A stretch of 20,751 nt of DNA from Bacillota bacterium (GCA_023416855.1 JAEZGU010000001.1:1-20751), one strand, 5' to 3'. Counted from the stretch's first letter, positions 1 to 7,377 are shown. The notes: generated from the sequence alone by a model not told the origin. Translations and numbers: made by a program.

Positions 1-1
1 G

Positions 2-1732
2 GATGATATGTCATCAGCTTCTGTTAAAAAAGCAGAAGAAGCTAAAAACCGAATAAAAGGTTCCCTTGTAGAACTTAAGTTGCCGTTGTACCTTGAAGAC
101 ATAAGCTCTACTCAAATAAGAGATAATATTGATAACAACAGAGATATATCAAATCTTATAGACCCTCTTGCTCAGAGCTTTATATATGATAAAAATATAT
201 ATACAAGAGAACCATTAGATAAGGGTGTATTAAAATCTAAACCATTTACAATTGAAGTAATTGAAGATATAAGTAAAAATATCGTTGATGAGATTGGTCA
301 CTATATTTTTATGCATACAAATTTGTATGAAAATATAGGAGAAAAGCTTATATCTAAAAATATTAAGTTAATGGTAATAAGAGATGGTAAAAATTCTAAT
401 AAATTATTAGGATTTTCAGCTTTTCATAAAATTGGTTCATCTGAAGTTTACGGTGAGTTCCAAAGTCAGTATATTGCAAATTATGTAAGAGAAAAAACAG
501 CGGGTAGAATTATCATTATAGATGGTATATTTATTAACCCCAGCAAAATATACAACAACATGGAGCAAATAATTTTAACTGAAACTTTAGCTTATTGTTT
601 GAAAAATGATTTTACATATGCATTGTATCATAATATAATGTCGAACAATAACACAGATTCAGTTATAGAAACATTAGAGCTTCAAGGATTCAGAAAAATA
701 AATGACGATAGTAGAACAATTTATGCAATAGATATGAAATTCCCTATTTGCTTAACATTAAATATGAAGAGTTTTATAAAAGAACCTTTAAATGATAATC
801 CTAAAATCCATGAAGCAATTGAATATGCAAGAAAGAAACTTCAAAAATCAATGACCGAACTGTATCCGGGTTCATTAGTTTTGTCTATTGATAATGATAT
901 GATAAATCAAATATTAATAAATAAAATATGTAGCATCAATAATGTAAGCAATGAAATGCAGCCACAAAGAGTATTAGGAGAAAACATGTGTGTTCCTTTT
1001 GGTAATATATTAAAAGGAATGGTAGTGCCAAATACGGTTACAAAGTCTCTCCATACAGAGAAGGTATATTCCACAGATGCTAAGAGTTTTAAAATTACTG
1101 AATATCCCAATTATTCACCTATTGAAATTCAGGTCAATACAATCAAATCATTTGATAAACCTGTTATTTTAGTTGATGATTTACTTCACAAAGGATATAG
1201 AATAAAAGAAATTGATCCTATTTTCAAAAGGTATAATATCGAAGTTATAAAAATTATTGTGGGTATAATGTCAGGCAGAGGCAAGGATTTAATGGATATA
1301 CAAGGAAGAGATGCAGATTGTGCATATTTTATACCTAACTTAAGAATATGGTTTAATGAAAATCTTATGTATCCATTTTTAGGTGGAGATGGTATGTGGC
1401 AAAACGGTCAATCATTTAACTTGATACCATCTATAAATTTAATACTTCCGTTTTATTCACCTATGTATGTAAATCAAGCATCTAAGGAAGCTATCTACAA
1501 CTTATCTATGGTAAGTTTAACAAATGCAAGGTTGATACTTCAGGCATTAGAGGATGAATATCAGGAGTTGTATGAAAAGAAGCTCACGCTAAAAAGACTG
1601 GGAGAGGTTTTGATTTCCCCAAGGATGCCATATTTAGGTGACAACATATCTTATGATTTAAACAAAGAAGCATCAAGCTATATGGACGTTTGCATAGAGA
1701 ATTTAGTTAAACTTGAAAGGATTATAAAATAA
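2..1732 (+). CDS. Multidomain protein (NadD-like tail, GNAT-like, PRTase-like), 5' partial
   Basis: The reading frame is open to the left edge (codons at 2-7 precede the first ATG at 8) and no ribosome binding site precedes that ATG, so the gene starts outside the window. Residues here are counted from the ATG at 8. Residues 1-65 look like the C-terminus of a nicotinate-nucleotide adenylyltransferase-type protein: the segment DISSTQIRDNI (31-41) matches the ISSTxIR motif of NadD. Residues about 80-245 have a GNAT acetyltransferase flavour, with beta-strands, a conserved-looking IIIIDGIFINP at 168-178 and LELQGFRKI at 223-231. Residues about 285-480 resemble a type I phosphoribosyltransferase, with the PRPP-loop-like VILVDDLLHKGYRI (386-399). 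The stop overlaps the next start by one base (TAATG), so translation is probably coupled. Substrate and product are unknown. The nucleotidyltransferase and PRTase assignments rest on short motifs; the GNAT call is weaker. Confidence 0.7.
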   Translation, partial: DDMSSASVKKAEEAKNRIKGSLVELKLPLYLEDISSTQIRDNIDNNRDISNLIDPLAQSFIYDKNIYTREPLDKGVLKSKPFTIEVIEDISKNIVDEIGHYIFMHTNLYENIGEKLISKNIKLMVIRDGKNSNKLLGFSAFHKIGSSEVYGEFQSQYIANYVREKTAGRIIIIDGIFINPSKIYNNMEQIILTETLAYCLKNDFTYALYHNIMSNNNTDSVIETLELQGFRKINDDSRTIYAIDMKFPICLTLNMKSFIKEPLNDNPKIHEAIEYARKKLQKSMTELYPGSLVLSIDNDMINQILINKICSINNVSNEMQPQRVLGENMCVPFGNILKGMVVPNTVTKSLHTEKVYSTDAKSFKITEYPNYSPIEIQVNTIKSFDKPVILVDDLLHKGYRIKEIDPIFKRYNIEVIKIIVGIMSGRGKDLMDIQGRDADCAYFIPNLRIWFNENLMYPFLGGDGMWQNGQSFNLIPSINLILPFYSPMYVNQASKEAIYNLSMVSLTNARLILQALEDEYQELYEKKLTLKRLGEVLISPRMPYLGDNISYDLNKEASSYMDVCIENLVKLERIIK

Positions 1733-2937
1733 TGTTTTATTATTTATATAAAGATAAATATTTATTTTCATATGAAGATAGATATAATTATCCAAAAGTA
1801 AATAACATTCCTTTAGGCATCAACGAATTATATTTTTTATATAAATCAGATAAAAAAACATCTAAAGGTTCTTATGCATTGTCACATATATCAGATTTGT
1901 TTGTTAAGGAAGAAACTCTTGATTTATTGAAGTTAAAAGAAGAAAATAAAGAAGTTCCAACAAATATAATTGATTTAATAGGTGACAGAAAAGTAAAAGC
2001 AGTTAATACATCCTATGAAAATTATGAGGAAAGATTGAACTTTGAGGAAATTAGCAAAAAAACAGTTAATATTCTTGCGTTGGGAGATGTAGGCAGCACG
2101 CTTTTAACAGGACTAAAACTTCTTGGGGGAGATATAGTTAAGTCAATTGGAATATACGACAGAAGCCCTGAAAAAATACATAGATATGAATATGAAATGA
2201 ATCAAACATCATTTCCTTTTGAGCATGATTCACTTCCTGAGGTTCATGGAATTTCTAAGGATGAGCTTTTTGACTGCGATATGTTTGTATTTTGTGCTTC
2301 AAAGGGAGTTCCCGCTGTTGGAGTTGAAAATGTAGACGTGCGCATGATTCAATTTGAAGAAAATGCTAAACTCATAAAAGAATATGCAGTTATGGCAGCA
2401 GAAAATAATTTTAAAGGAATATTTGCTGTTGTTTCTGACCCTGTAGACCCTTTGTGCGCAACAGTTCTAAAAGAAAGTAAAGGAATTCTATTGCCGGAAC
2501 AAATAAAGGGATATGGTCTTGGTGTAATGAATGCAAGAGCAATGTATTATGCTAAAAAGAACAACCAGTATGCTATGTATTTAAAAGAGGGAAGGGCTTT
2601 TGGTCCTCATGGAAATGATTTAATCATTGCAAATAGTATTGTTGATTATGATGATAAACTATCAAAAGAACTTACGAAATTAACTGTTGAAGCAAACCTA
2701 CAAGTTAGAAAAACAGGTTTTAAGCCATATATTGCACCAGCTTTATCATCGGGAGCAATATCAATTATTTACACACTAAAAGGTGAATGGCATTACAGTT
2801 CTAACTATTTAGCAGGCGTGTATATGGGAACAAAAAATAGAAATTTACCTTCAGGTTTAGAAATAGAAAAAATCAATATGCCTGATAAATTATTTGAAAG
2901 AATAAAATATACATATAATAATTTGCTGTTATTCTGA
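1732..2937 (+). CDS. Lactate/malate dehydrogenase-like NAD(P)-dependent oxidoreductase
   Basis: This 401-residue protein has about 110 N-terminal residues that I do not recognise, followed by a Rossmann fold. NILALGDVGSTLLTGLKLLG (113-132) is the dinucleotide-binding glycine loop, and Asp143 in IYDRS sits where a ribose-binding acidic residue is expected. VVSDPVDPL (233-241) corresponds to the NPVD motif of lactate/malate dehydrogenases. GYGLGVMNARA (260-270) resembles the segment carrying the substrate-binding arginine. GRAFGPHGND (287-296) resembles the GEHGD loop with the catalytic histidine (His293). Known LDH/MDH enzymes reduce 2-oxo acids with NADH, and the visible residues suggest a working dehydrogenase on an unknown substrate. 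The extended N-terminus and loop differences make an ordinary LDH or MDH unlikely. The start overlaps the upstream stop by one base and the downstream gene follows after 30 bases, so it belongs to the same operon. Confidence 0.8.
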   Translation: MFYYLYKDKYLFSYEDRYNYPKVNNIPLGINELYFLYKSDKKTSKGSYALSHISDLFVKEETLDLLKLKEENKEVPTNIIDLIGDRKVKAVNTSYENYEERLNFEEISKKTVNILALGDVGSTLLTGLKLLGGDIVKSIGIYDRSPEKIHRYEYEMNQTSFPFEHDSLPEVHGISKDELFDCDMFVFCASKGVPAVGVENVDVRMIQFEENAKLIKEYAVMAAENNFKGIFAVVSDPVDPLCATVLKESKGILLPEQIKGYGLGVMNARAMYYAKKNNQYAMYLKEGRAFGPHGNDLIIANSIVDYDDKLSKELTKLTVEANLQVRKTGFKPYIAPALSSGAISIIYTLKGEWHYSSNYLAGVYMGTKNRNLPSGLEIEKINMPDKLFERIKYTYNNLLLF

Positions 2938-2967
2938 GCATAAGCTCATCAAATTGGGGGTGTAATT

Positions 2968-4020
2968 ATGGAAAAGTTATTATTGATAATACCGGGGAAT
3001 ATATCAGAGAGACTTAATAACATGATTGAATACTCAACAAAGGGTACTGAATGCGAAGTATTGAAATCGTTTGAAACAATTGATAATTTACATAACAGAA
3101 AAATTTTGTTTGTCATAGAGTTAGGTGATACGGGAATAAACATAGAGCTTTGTAAAATGCTTGAAAAAATAAAATTATCAGGAAAATCATTTATGCAAAA
3201 TTCAGTTGCAAGCATATTGATTAACTCAAACAATGAACTTCATACAAGGGATGTAGCACGTAAAACCATATTGTACTGTAACATGGCAGGTTGCACATTT
3301 CCCGGGAGACCATTATGTGAAGCGGCAGGTACATTGAGAAATTTTAAAACTCAACAAAAATTGTTTCCGAATTTAACTTTAGAGGAAATTTGTTTAAATG
3401 ATAGCAAAAATACAGTAGAAAAATTAATTAATTTTAAACCGGTAGAATTAACTAAACCCAAAATTTTAGTTTTGCATGCAAGCAATTATAAAACTTCAAA
3501 TACATTGTCGCTTTGGCAAAAAGTAAAGGAGAATTTAGAAGGTTGCAGTATAAATGAAATACATATAGAAAATGGCTCTGTAAAAGATTGTAAGGCATGC
3601 TCATACAAGGCATGCAAGCACTATTCTCAAAGCCATAACTGTTTCTATGGCGGTATAATGGTTGAGGAAGTATATCCAGCAATTATTGATTGTGACATAC
3701 TGATAATGCTTTGCCCAAATTACAATGATACTATAAGCGCTAACTTATCAGCAACAATCAACCGACTTACTGCCTTATTTCGAAGTGTTAAATTCTATGA
3801 TAAATACATATACTCTATAATAGTATCAGGCTTTAGCGGTAGTGATATTATAGCTCAACAGCTCATAAGTGCAATTAACATTAATAAAACATTTATATTA
3901 CCGCCAAGTTTTGCTTTGTTGGCAACGGCCAATGATATAGGAGATATAGAACAAGTTGAAAACATAAATGAAAAAGCAAAAGAGTTTGCAAAAAATATTG
4001 TAAGAAGTTGTAATAAATAA
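2968..4020 (+). CDS. Flavodoxin-like / NADPH-dependent FMN reductase family protein
   Basis: This 350-residue protein is the last gene of the three-gene operon, with a strong binding site (GGGGG) ahead of its ATG. The C-terminal half (about 163-345) looks like the NADPH-dependent FMN reductase/flavodoxin fold: KILVLHASNYKTSNTLSLW (165-183) fits the FMN-phosphate loop, and CPNYNDTISANLSATINRL (249-267) fits the second flavin-contact loop. Between them lies a Cys cluster (Cys208, 211, 216, 225), reminiscent of iron-sulphur flavoproteins but spaced differently. The N-terminal half (1-160) contains alternating strands and helices plus Cys104, 109 and 117 in a conserved-looking GCTFPGRPLCEA stretch; it may be a degenerate flavodoxin-like domain. 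Inferred role: flavin-dependent electron transfer partnered with the upstream dehydrogenase. The substrate is unknown. Confidence 0.75.
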   Translation: MEKLLLIIPGNISERLNNMIEYSTKGTECEVLKSFETIDNLHNRKILFVIELGDTGINIELCKMLEKIKLSGKSFMQNSVASILINSNNELHTRDVARKTILYCNMAGCTFPGRPLCEAAGTLRNFKTQQKLFPNLTLEEICLNDSKNTVEKLINFKPVELTKPKILVLHASNYKTSNTLSLWQKVKENLEGCSINEIHIENGSVKDCKACSYKACKHYSQSHNCFYGGIMVEEVYPAIIDCDILIMLCPNYNDTISANLSATINRLTALFRSVKFYDKYIYSIIVSGFSGSDIIAQQLISAININKTFILPPSFALLATANDIGDIEQVENINEKAKEFAKNIVRSCNK

Positions 4021-4043
4021 AAGCGGCTTATGCCGCTTTTTTT
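4021..4043. terminator. Bidirectional intrinsic terminator
   Basis: A perfect 7-base-pair stem, AAGCGGC/GCCGCTT, with a four-base loop TTAT is followed by a T run on the plus strand. On the minus strand the stem is followed by TTATTTATT. It ends the three-gene operon and lies two bases beyond the 3' end of the converging tRNA gene, so it probably serves both. Confidence 0.9.
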
Positions 4044-4045
4044 AA

Positions 4046-4119
4046 TCGGGATGACAGGATTCGAACCTGCGGCCCCTAACACCCCATGCTAGTGCGCTAC
4101 CAAACTGCGCTACATCCCG
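4046..4119 (-). tRNA. tRNA-Pro (anticodon GGG)
   Basis: The minus strand folds as a complete 74-base cloverleaf. The acceptor stem is CGGGATG/CATCCCG with discriminator A. The D stem is GCGC/GCGC and the anticodon stem CTAGC/GTTAG. The anticodon loop ATGGGGT places GGG at positions 34-36, with G37 and the A32-U38 pair typical of proline GGG isoacceptors. A five-base variable loop is followed by a T arm with loop TTCGAAT. The C1-G72 pair is usual for tRNA-Pro. The CCA end is not encoded. It should read CCC and CCU codons. Confidence 0.97.
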
Positions 4120-4131
4120 ATATCATTGATT

Positions 4132-4160
4132 ATTATAGCCTAAATGCAAAATATTGTAAA
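4132..4160 (-). promoter_or_regulatory. Sigma-A promoter of tRNA-Pro
   Basis: On the minus strand TTTACA (4155-4160) and TATAAT (4132-4137) are separated by 17 bases. Transcription would start around 4125, a few bases before the mature tRNA 5' end at 4119, as expected for a solitary tRNA gene. Confidence 0.85.
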
Positions 4161-4264
4161 GATTAAATAAAATACAAATTTCGTATTGCATTTTATTTGT
4201 TATTCTGTTACAGTTTAAATAACTATCTATGTTTGGATAAATATATTAAAAGGAAGTAAATAAT

Positions 4265-4645
4265 ATGAGTGATGATAAAGAATTTGGCTGCGGATGTGGC
4301 TGTGGTTGTGATGATCATGAACATGAACATGATGAATGCGGATGCGAATGTGGACATGAAGACGATATAATGACTATTACACTTGAAGATGGCACTGAAA
4401 TTGAGTGTGCTATAATTGCTATATTCCCGGTTAAAGATAAGGATTATATAGCTTTATTGCCTTTAGAAAGTGAAGAAGAAGAAGGCGAAGTTTTTCTATA
4501 TGGTTTCAAAGAATATGAAGATGGAAGCTTTGAGCTATTAAGTATTGAATCAGATGATGAATATGAAGAAGTAACAAAAGCATTTGATGAAATATTAGAC
4601 GAAGCAGAAATGGATGAATTGTTTGACGAAGAAGACGAAGAATAA
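4265..4645 (+). CDS. DUF1292 (YrzB/UPF0473-like) protein with Cys/His-rich N-terminus
   Basis: This 126-residue very acidic protein has the binding site AAAGGAAG ten bases ahead of its ATG. Residues about 35-100 match the small DUF1292 family: MTITLEDGTEIECAIIAIF, then DKDYIALLPLE and GEVFLYGFKEYEDGSFELL. That family (UPF0473, YrzB in Bacillus) has no established biochemical function that I know. The unusual part is residues 9-31, which hold seven cysteines (9, 11, 13, 15, 25, 27, 29) and four histidines (18, 20, 22, 31) among Gly, Asp and Glu. This looks like a metal-binding appendage. The C-terminus is a run of Asp and Glu. The gene is a single transcription unit between tRNA-Pro and the IMP dehydrogenase and ends at its own terminator. 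A cytoplasmic location is inferred from the lack of a signal peptide. Confidence 0.85.
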   Translation: MSDDKEFGCGCGCGCDDHEHEHDECGCECGHEDDIMTITLEDGTEIECAIIAIFPVKDKDYIALLPLESEEEEGEVFLYGFKEYEDGSFELLSIESDDEYEEVTKAFDEILDEAEMDELFDEEDEE

Positions 4646-4651
4646 AAATTA

Positions 4652-4677
4652 AAGACAGCGTTAGCTGTCTTTTTTTT
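4652..4677. terminator. Intrinsic terminator between DUF1292 gene and IMPDH gene
   Basis: AAGACAGC-GTTA-GCTGTCTT is a perfect 8-base-pair stem followed by a T run to 4677. On the minus strand the stem is followed by TTTAATTTTTATTC, so it may also stop transcription coming from the converging IMP dehydrogenase gene. Confidence 0.9.
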
Positions 4678-4697
4678 ATAATTATATATAAATATAT

Positions 4698-6188
4698 TTA
4701 CTGATTTTTTAGTATAACATCATGTGCTCCACCTTCGGTTAAGGAAGTAGATGAAACAACAGTCAATTTTACGTTTTGTTGTAATTCTTTTATTGTTTTT
4801 GCACCGCAGTTACACATTGTAGATTTAATTTTGTGAAGTGTAGAGCCAAGACCATCATCAAGCTTACCAGCATATGGTACATAAGAATCAACACCTTCTT
4901 CAAATTGAAGTCCGGCTTTTCCTCCTAAATCATATCTTGCCCAGTTTCTTGCCCTATTAGAGCCCTCACCCCAATATTCTTTAACATATCCATTACCATA
5001 TTTTATTTTTGCAGTAGGACTTTCATCAAAGCCTGCAAAATATCTTCCGAGCTTAACGAAATCAGCACCCATTGCTAAAGCTAAAGTAATATGATAATCT
5101 AAAACAATACCACCATCAGAACAAATTGGAACATAAACTCCATTCTTTTTATAGTATTCATCACGAGCTTTAGCAACATCTAATACAGCTGATGCTTGAC
5201 CCCTTCCTATACCTTTTTGTTCCCTTGTAATACAGATTGATCCTCCACCGATACCAACCTTTATAAAGTCAGCACCTGCATCTGCCAAATAATTAAATCC
5301 GTCTTTTTCAACAACATTTCCTGCGCCAACTTTTACGCTATCGCCATATTTGCTCTTTATCCATTTAATTGTATCAGATTGCCATTCGCTAAAGCCTTCA
5401 GATGAGTCAATGCAAAGTATATCTGCACCTGCTTCTACTAAAGCAGGAACTCTTTCCTTATAGTCTCTTGAGTTGATTCCGGCACCAACAACGTATCTTT
5501 TCTGTTCATCTAATAGTGAACGAGGATTTTCCTTATCTTCGGAATAGTCTTTTCTGAAAACCATGTATACTAAGTTAAAATCTTCATCAACAATCGGAAG
5601 GGAATTTAACTTATGTTGCCAAATAATATCATTTGCTTCAGAAAGCGTAATTCCTTCTTTACCAACTATCAGTTGATCTCCGGGAGTCATAAAATCTCTT
5701 ACTTTTTTATCTAAAGGATCTCTTGTTATTCTGTAATCTCTACCTGTTACAATACCTAATAATTTACCATCAGAAGAACCATCCTCTGTTATGGCCATTG
5801 TTGAATGTCCGGTTCTTGCCTTTAATTCAAGAACATCGTTTAACGTATGTTCAGGAGTAAGGTTTGAATCACTTATAACAAAGCCTGCTTTATATTTTTT
5901 AACTTTGCGAACCATTTCAGCTTCGCTTTCTATTGATTGTGAACAATATATAAATGAAATTCCGCCGTTTTTTGCAAGTGCTATAGCCATGTTGTTATCA
6001 GAAACAGACTGCATGATTGCAGAAGAAAAAGGTATATTTAACATTAATTCTGGTTCTTCACCTTTGTTAAATCTGCAAATAGGTGTTTTTAAATCAACAT
6101 TTTCAACGACACAATCCTTTGTTGTCAAATTTGGTAAAAGTAAAAATTCTCCAAAAGTTCTGGACGGCTCATTGATTATATTCGCCAT
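4698..6188 (-). CDS. guaB: IMP dehydrogenase, Tritrichomonas-like type
   Basis: The product is a 496-residue IMP dehydrogenase, which makes XMP from IMP and NAD+ in guanine nucleotide synthesis. The start is set at ATG 6186-6188, preceded by AAAGGAG; a frame extension to 6254 would overlap the promoter. The N-terminal TIM-barrel part contains SSAIMQSVSDNNMA (55-68). Residues about 105-220 form a two-CBS insert, including LLGIVTGRDYRIT and LNSLPIVDED. The barrel resumes with ADILCIDSSEGFSEWQ, VKVGAGNVV and the active-site loop GIGGGSICITRE (312-323; catalytic Cys319). The mobile flap has Arg418-Tyr419 in NRARNWARYDLGG. From memory this is strikingly like the T. foetus enzyme, including GGGS rather than GPGS, the residue numbers of Cys319 and Arg418, and the closing EGGAHDVI motif. 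It is monocistronic with its own promoter. Confidence 0.95.
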   Translation of the reverse strand: MANIINEPSRTFGEFLLLPNLTTKDCVVENVDLKTPICRFNKGEEPELMLNIPFSSAIMQSVSDNNMAIALAKNGGISFIYCSQSIESEAEMVRKVKKYKAGFVISDSNLTPEHTLNDVLELKARTGHSTMAITEDGSSDGKLLGIVTGRDYRITRDPLDKKVRDFMTPGDQLIVGKEGITLSEANDIIWQHKLNSLPIVDEDFNLVYMVFRKDYSEDKENPRSLLDEQKRYVVGAGINSRDYKERVPALVEAGADILCIDSSEGFSEWQSDTIKWIKSKYGDSVKVGAGNVVEKDGFNYLADAGADFIKVGIGGGSICITREQKGIGRGQASAVLDVAKARDEYYKKNGVYVPICSDGGIVLDYHITLALAMGADFVKLGRYFAGFDESPTAKIKYGNGYVKEYWGEGSNRARNWARYDLGGKAGLQFEEGVDSYVPYAGKLDDGLGSTLHKIKSTMCNCGAKTIKELQQNVKLTVVSSTSLTEGGAHDVILKNQ

Positions 6189-6225
6189 TTTATATCTCCT
6201 TTTCGTACGTATAATTATTCTTGAT

Positions 6226-6254
6226 AGATTATCACAACAAAATAATAATGTCAA
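6226..6254 (-). promoter_or_regulatory. Promoter of the IMP dehydrogenase gene
   Basis: On the minus strand TTGACA (6249-6254) is followed after 17 bases by TAATCT (6226-6231). An inverted repeat TGATAGATTATCA (6222-6234, arms TGATA/TATCA) overlaps the -10 box and could be an operator. No purine riboswitch is visible in the short leader. Confidence 0.75.
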
Positions 6255-6312
6255 CCCCTCTAAAATAGTTTAGCCCCCCTTGTAAAGAGTATAATATACA
6301 CTTTACTTAATA

Positions 6313-6348
6313 TAAAGATGGCTTCAAAAGGAGTTATCTTTATTTTTT
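6313..6348 (+). terminator. Orphan terminator-like hairpin in the divergent region
   Basis: Arms at 6313-6324 and 6331-6342 can form 12 pairs (three of them G-U) closed by a CAAAAG loop, followed by six T residues. No plus-strand gene lies upstream. The region 6189-6446 otherwise holds the IMPDH promoter, a TATAAT at 6290-6295 flanked by the inverted repeat GTAAAG/CTTTAC (6282-6287, 6301-6306), and the pdxK promoter area. It could end a very short transcript or be an attenuator for the kinase gene. Confidence 0.45.
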
Positions 6349-6380
6349 GTCACAAATCTGTCATTGCTGATTTATATAGT

Positions 6381-6416
6381 TCTGTACCTTTTGAAAGACA
6401 CAGATAGTTTTATAAT
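6381..6416 (+). promoter_or_regulatory. Probable promoter/operator region of the pyridoxal kinase gene
   Basis: TTGAAA at 6391-6396 is a -35 candidate, and two TATAAT boxes (6411-6416 and 6422-6427) follow, but neither has ideal 17-base spacing, so the exact promoter is unsure. An imperfect 24-base inverted repeat (6381-6404, outer arms TCTGT/ACAGA, inner arms CTTT/AAAG) covers the -35 candidate and could bind a repressor. Confidence 0.4.
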
Positions 6417-6446
6417 ATATGTATAATTAAAAGCAAGGAGAGAATT

Positions 6447-7313
6447 ATGCATAACATCCCAAAGGTTGCAGCTATTCATGACATGTCAGGCATAGGAAGA
6501 TGTTCTATGACAGTTATAATGCCAATTATGTCAGCATTAGGCTGTCAAGTATGTCCTCTTCCAACTGCATTGCTTAGTAGCCATTCAGAATTTAAGGATT
6601 TTTATTTTTTTGATTTTACTGACCACATGGAAGAGTATTTTAGTATGTGGGAAAAAAATAATGCAACTTTTGATTGCATATATAGTGGATTTATTGGTTC
6701 TGAAAAACAAATAGATATAATGGAAAACATAATTAAAAGAGTAAAAAAAGTCAATGCTCCTTTGATAGTAGTTGATCCGGTTATGGGGGATCACGGTATA
6801 ATATATCAAACTTATACTAAGCAAATGGTAGAAAAGATGAATACTCTTGTTAGTGTTGCAGACATTATAACACCAAATTTAACAGAGGCAGAAATTCTAT
6901 TAGGTGAAGAATATATCTGTGAAAAGATTGATATTGAAAAACTCAAAGAATATTTAAAACGTCTTTGTGATATGGGACCAAAAGTTTCAGTGATAACAGG
7001 AGTCATAACTGAAGAAGGTGAGCATATAAATGGATGCTACGATAAAGAAAATGATCAGTTCTATAAAGTTCCATTTGATTTTGTCAACAAGAGATATCCT
7101 GGGACAGGTGATTTATATACCTCTTTATTTATAGGATACTTATTGAAAGGAAGTTCTTTGCCGGAAGCAATGGAATATGCTTCTATATTTGTATCAAAAG
7201 CTGTATTAACTACCTATGAAGCAAAAACACCAAGCTCAGAAGGAGTTCTGTTTGAAAAAATAATGAAAGAATTGTATGAAGAAAAGAAAAACTTTAATTA
7301 TACAAAAATATAA
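6447..7313 (+). CDS. pdxK: Pyridoxal/pyridoxamine kinase (ribokinase superfamily)
   Basis: The 288-residue protein belongs to the PdxK/PdxY/ThiD branch of the ribokinase superfamily, which phosphorylates vitamin B6 forms with ATP in the cytoplasm. Recognisable parts are AAIHDMSGIGRCSMTV (8-23) at the substrate lid; LPTALLSSH (38-46), which matches the pyridoxal-binding LPT-LLS-H pattern; VVDPVMGDHG (108-117); ITPNLTEAEILLG (141-153), the nucleotide-side motif; and YPGTGDLYTSLF (217-228), where Gly219-Asp222 form the anion hole and Asp222 is the expected catalytic base. Length is normal for the family. AAGGAGAG precedes the ATG. The gene stands alone between the divergent IMPDH promoter and its own terminator. 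A ThiD-type hydroxymethylpyrimidine kinase is the alternative, but the N-terminus fits pyridoxamine kinase better. Confidence 0.88.
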   Translation: MHNIPKVAAIHDMSGIGRCSMTVIMPIMSALGCQVCPLPTALLSSHSEFKDFYFFDFTDHMEEYFSMWEKNNATFDCIYSGFIGSEKQIDIMENIIKRVKKVNAPLIVVDPVMGDHGIIYQTYTKQMVEKMNTLVSVADIITPNLTEAEILLGEEYICEKIDIEKLKEYLKRLCDMGPKVSVITGVITEEGEHINGCYDKENDQFYKVPFDFVNKRYPGTGDLYTSLFIGYLLKGSSLPEAMEYASIFVSKAVLTTYEAKTPSSEGVLFEKIMKELYEEKKNFNYTKI

Positions 7314-7341
7314 ATAAAAATAGATATTTTTATAAAGTATG

Positions 7342-7377
7342 CAGAGAATGCACCTGAAAAGGCATTCTCTGTTTTTT
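7342..7377 (+). terminator. Intrinsic terminator of pdxK
   Basis: A perfect 10-base-pair stem, CAGAGAATGC/GCATTCTCTG (7342-7351, 7362-7371), has a ten-base loop and is followed by TTTTTT. It ends the pyridoxal kinase transcript. Confidence 0.9.

Noticed and set aside
2935..2948. Small palindrome TGAGC-ATAA-GCTCA between the second and third operon genes
   Set aside because: Five base pairs without a T run; it overlaps the stop codon and is unlikely to be a terminator.
6189..6254. A 22-residue extension of IMP dehydrogenase
   Set aside because: It overlaps the TTGACA/TAATCT promoter, and the ATG at 6188 has a strong binding site and fits the family start.
6189..6254. Guanine/purine riboswitch before IMP dehydrogenase
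   Set aside because: The leader after the promoter is only about 30 bases and has no purine aptamer signature.
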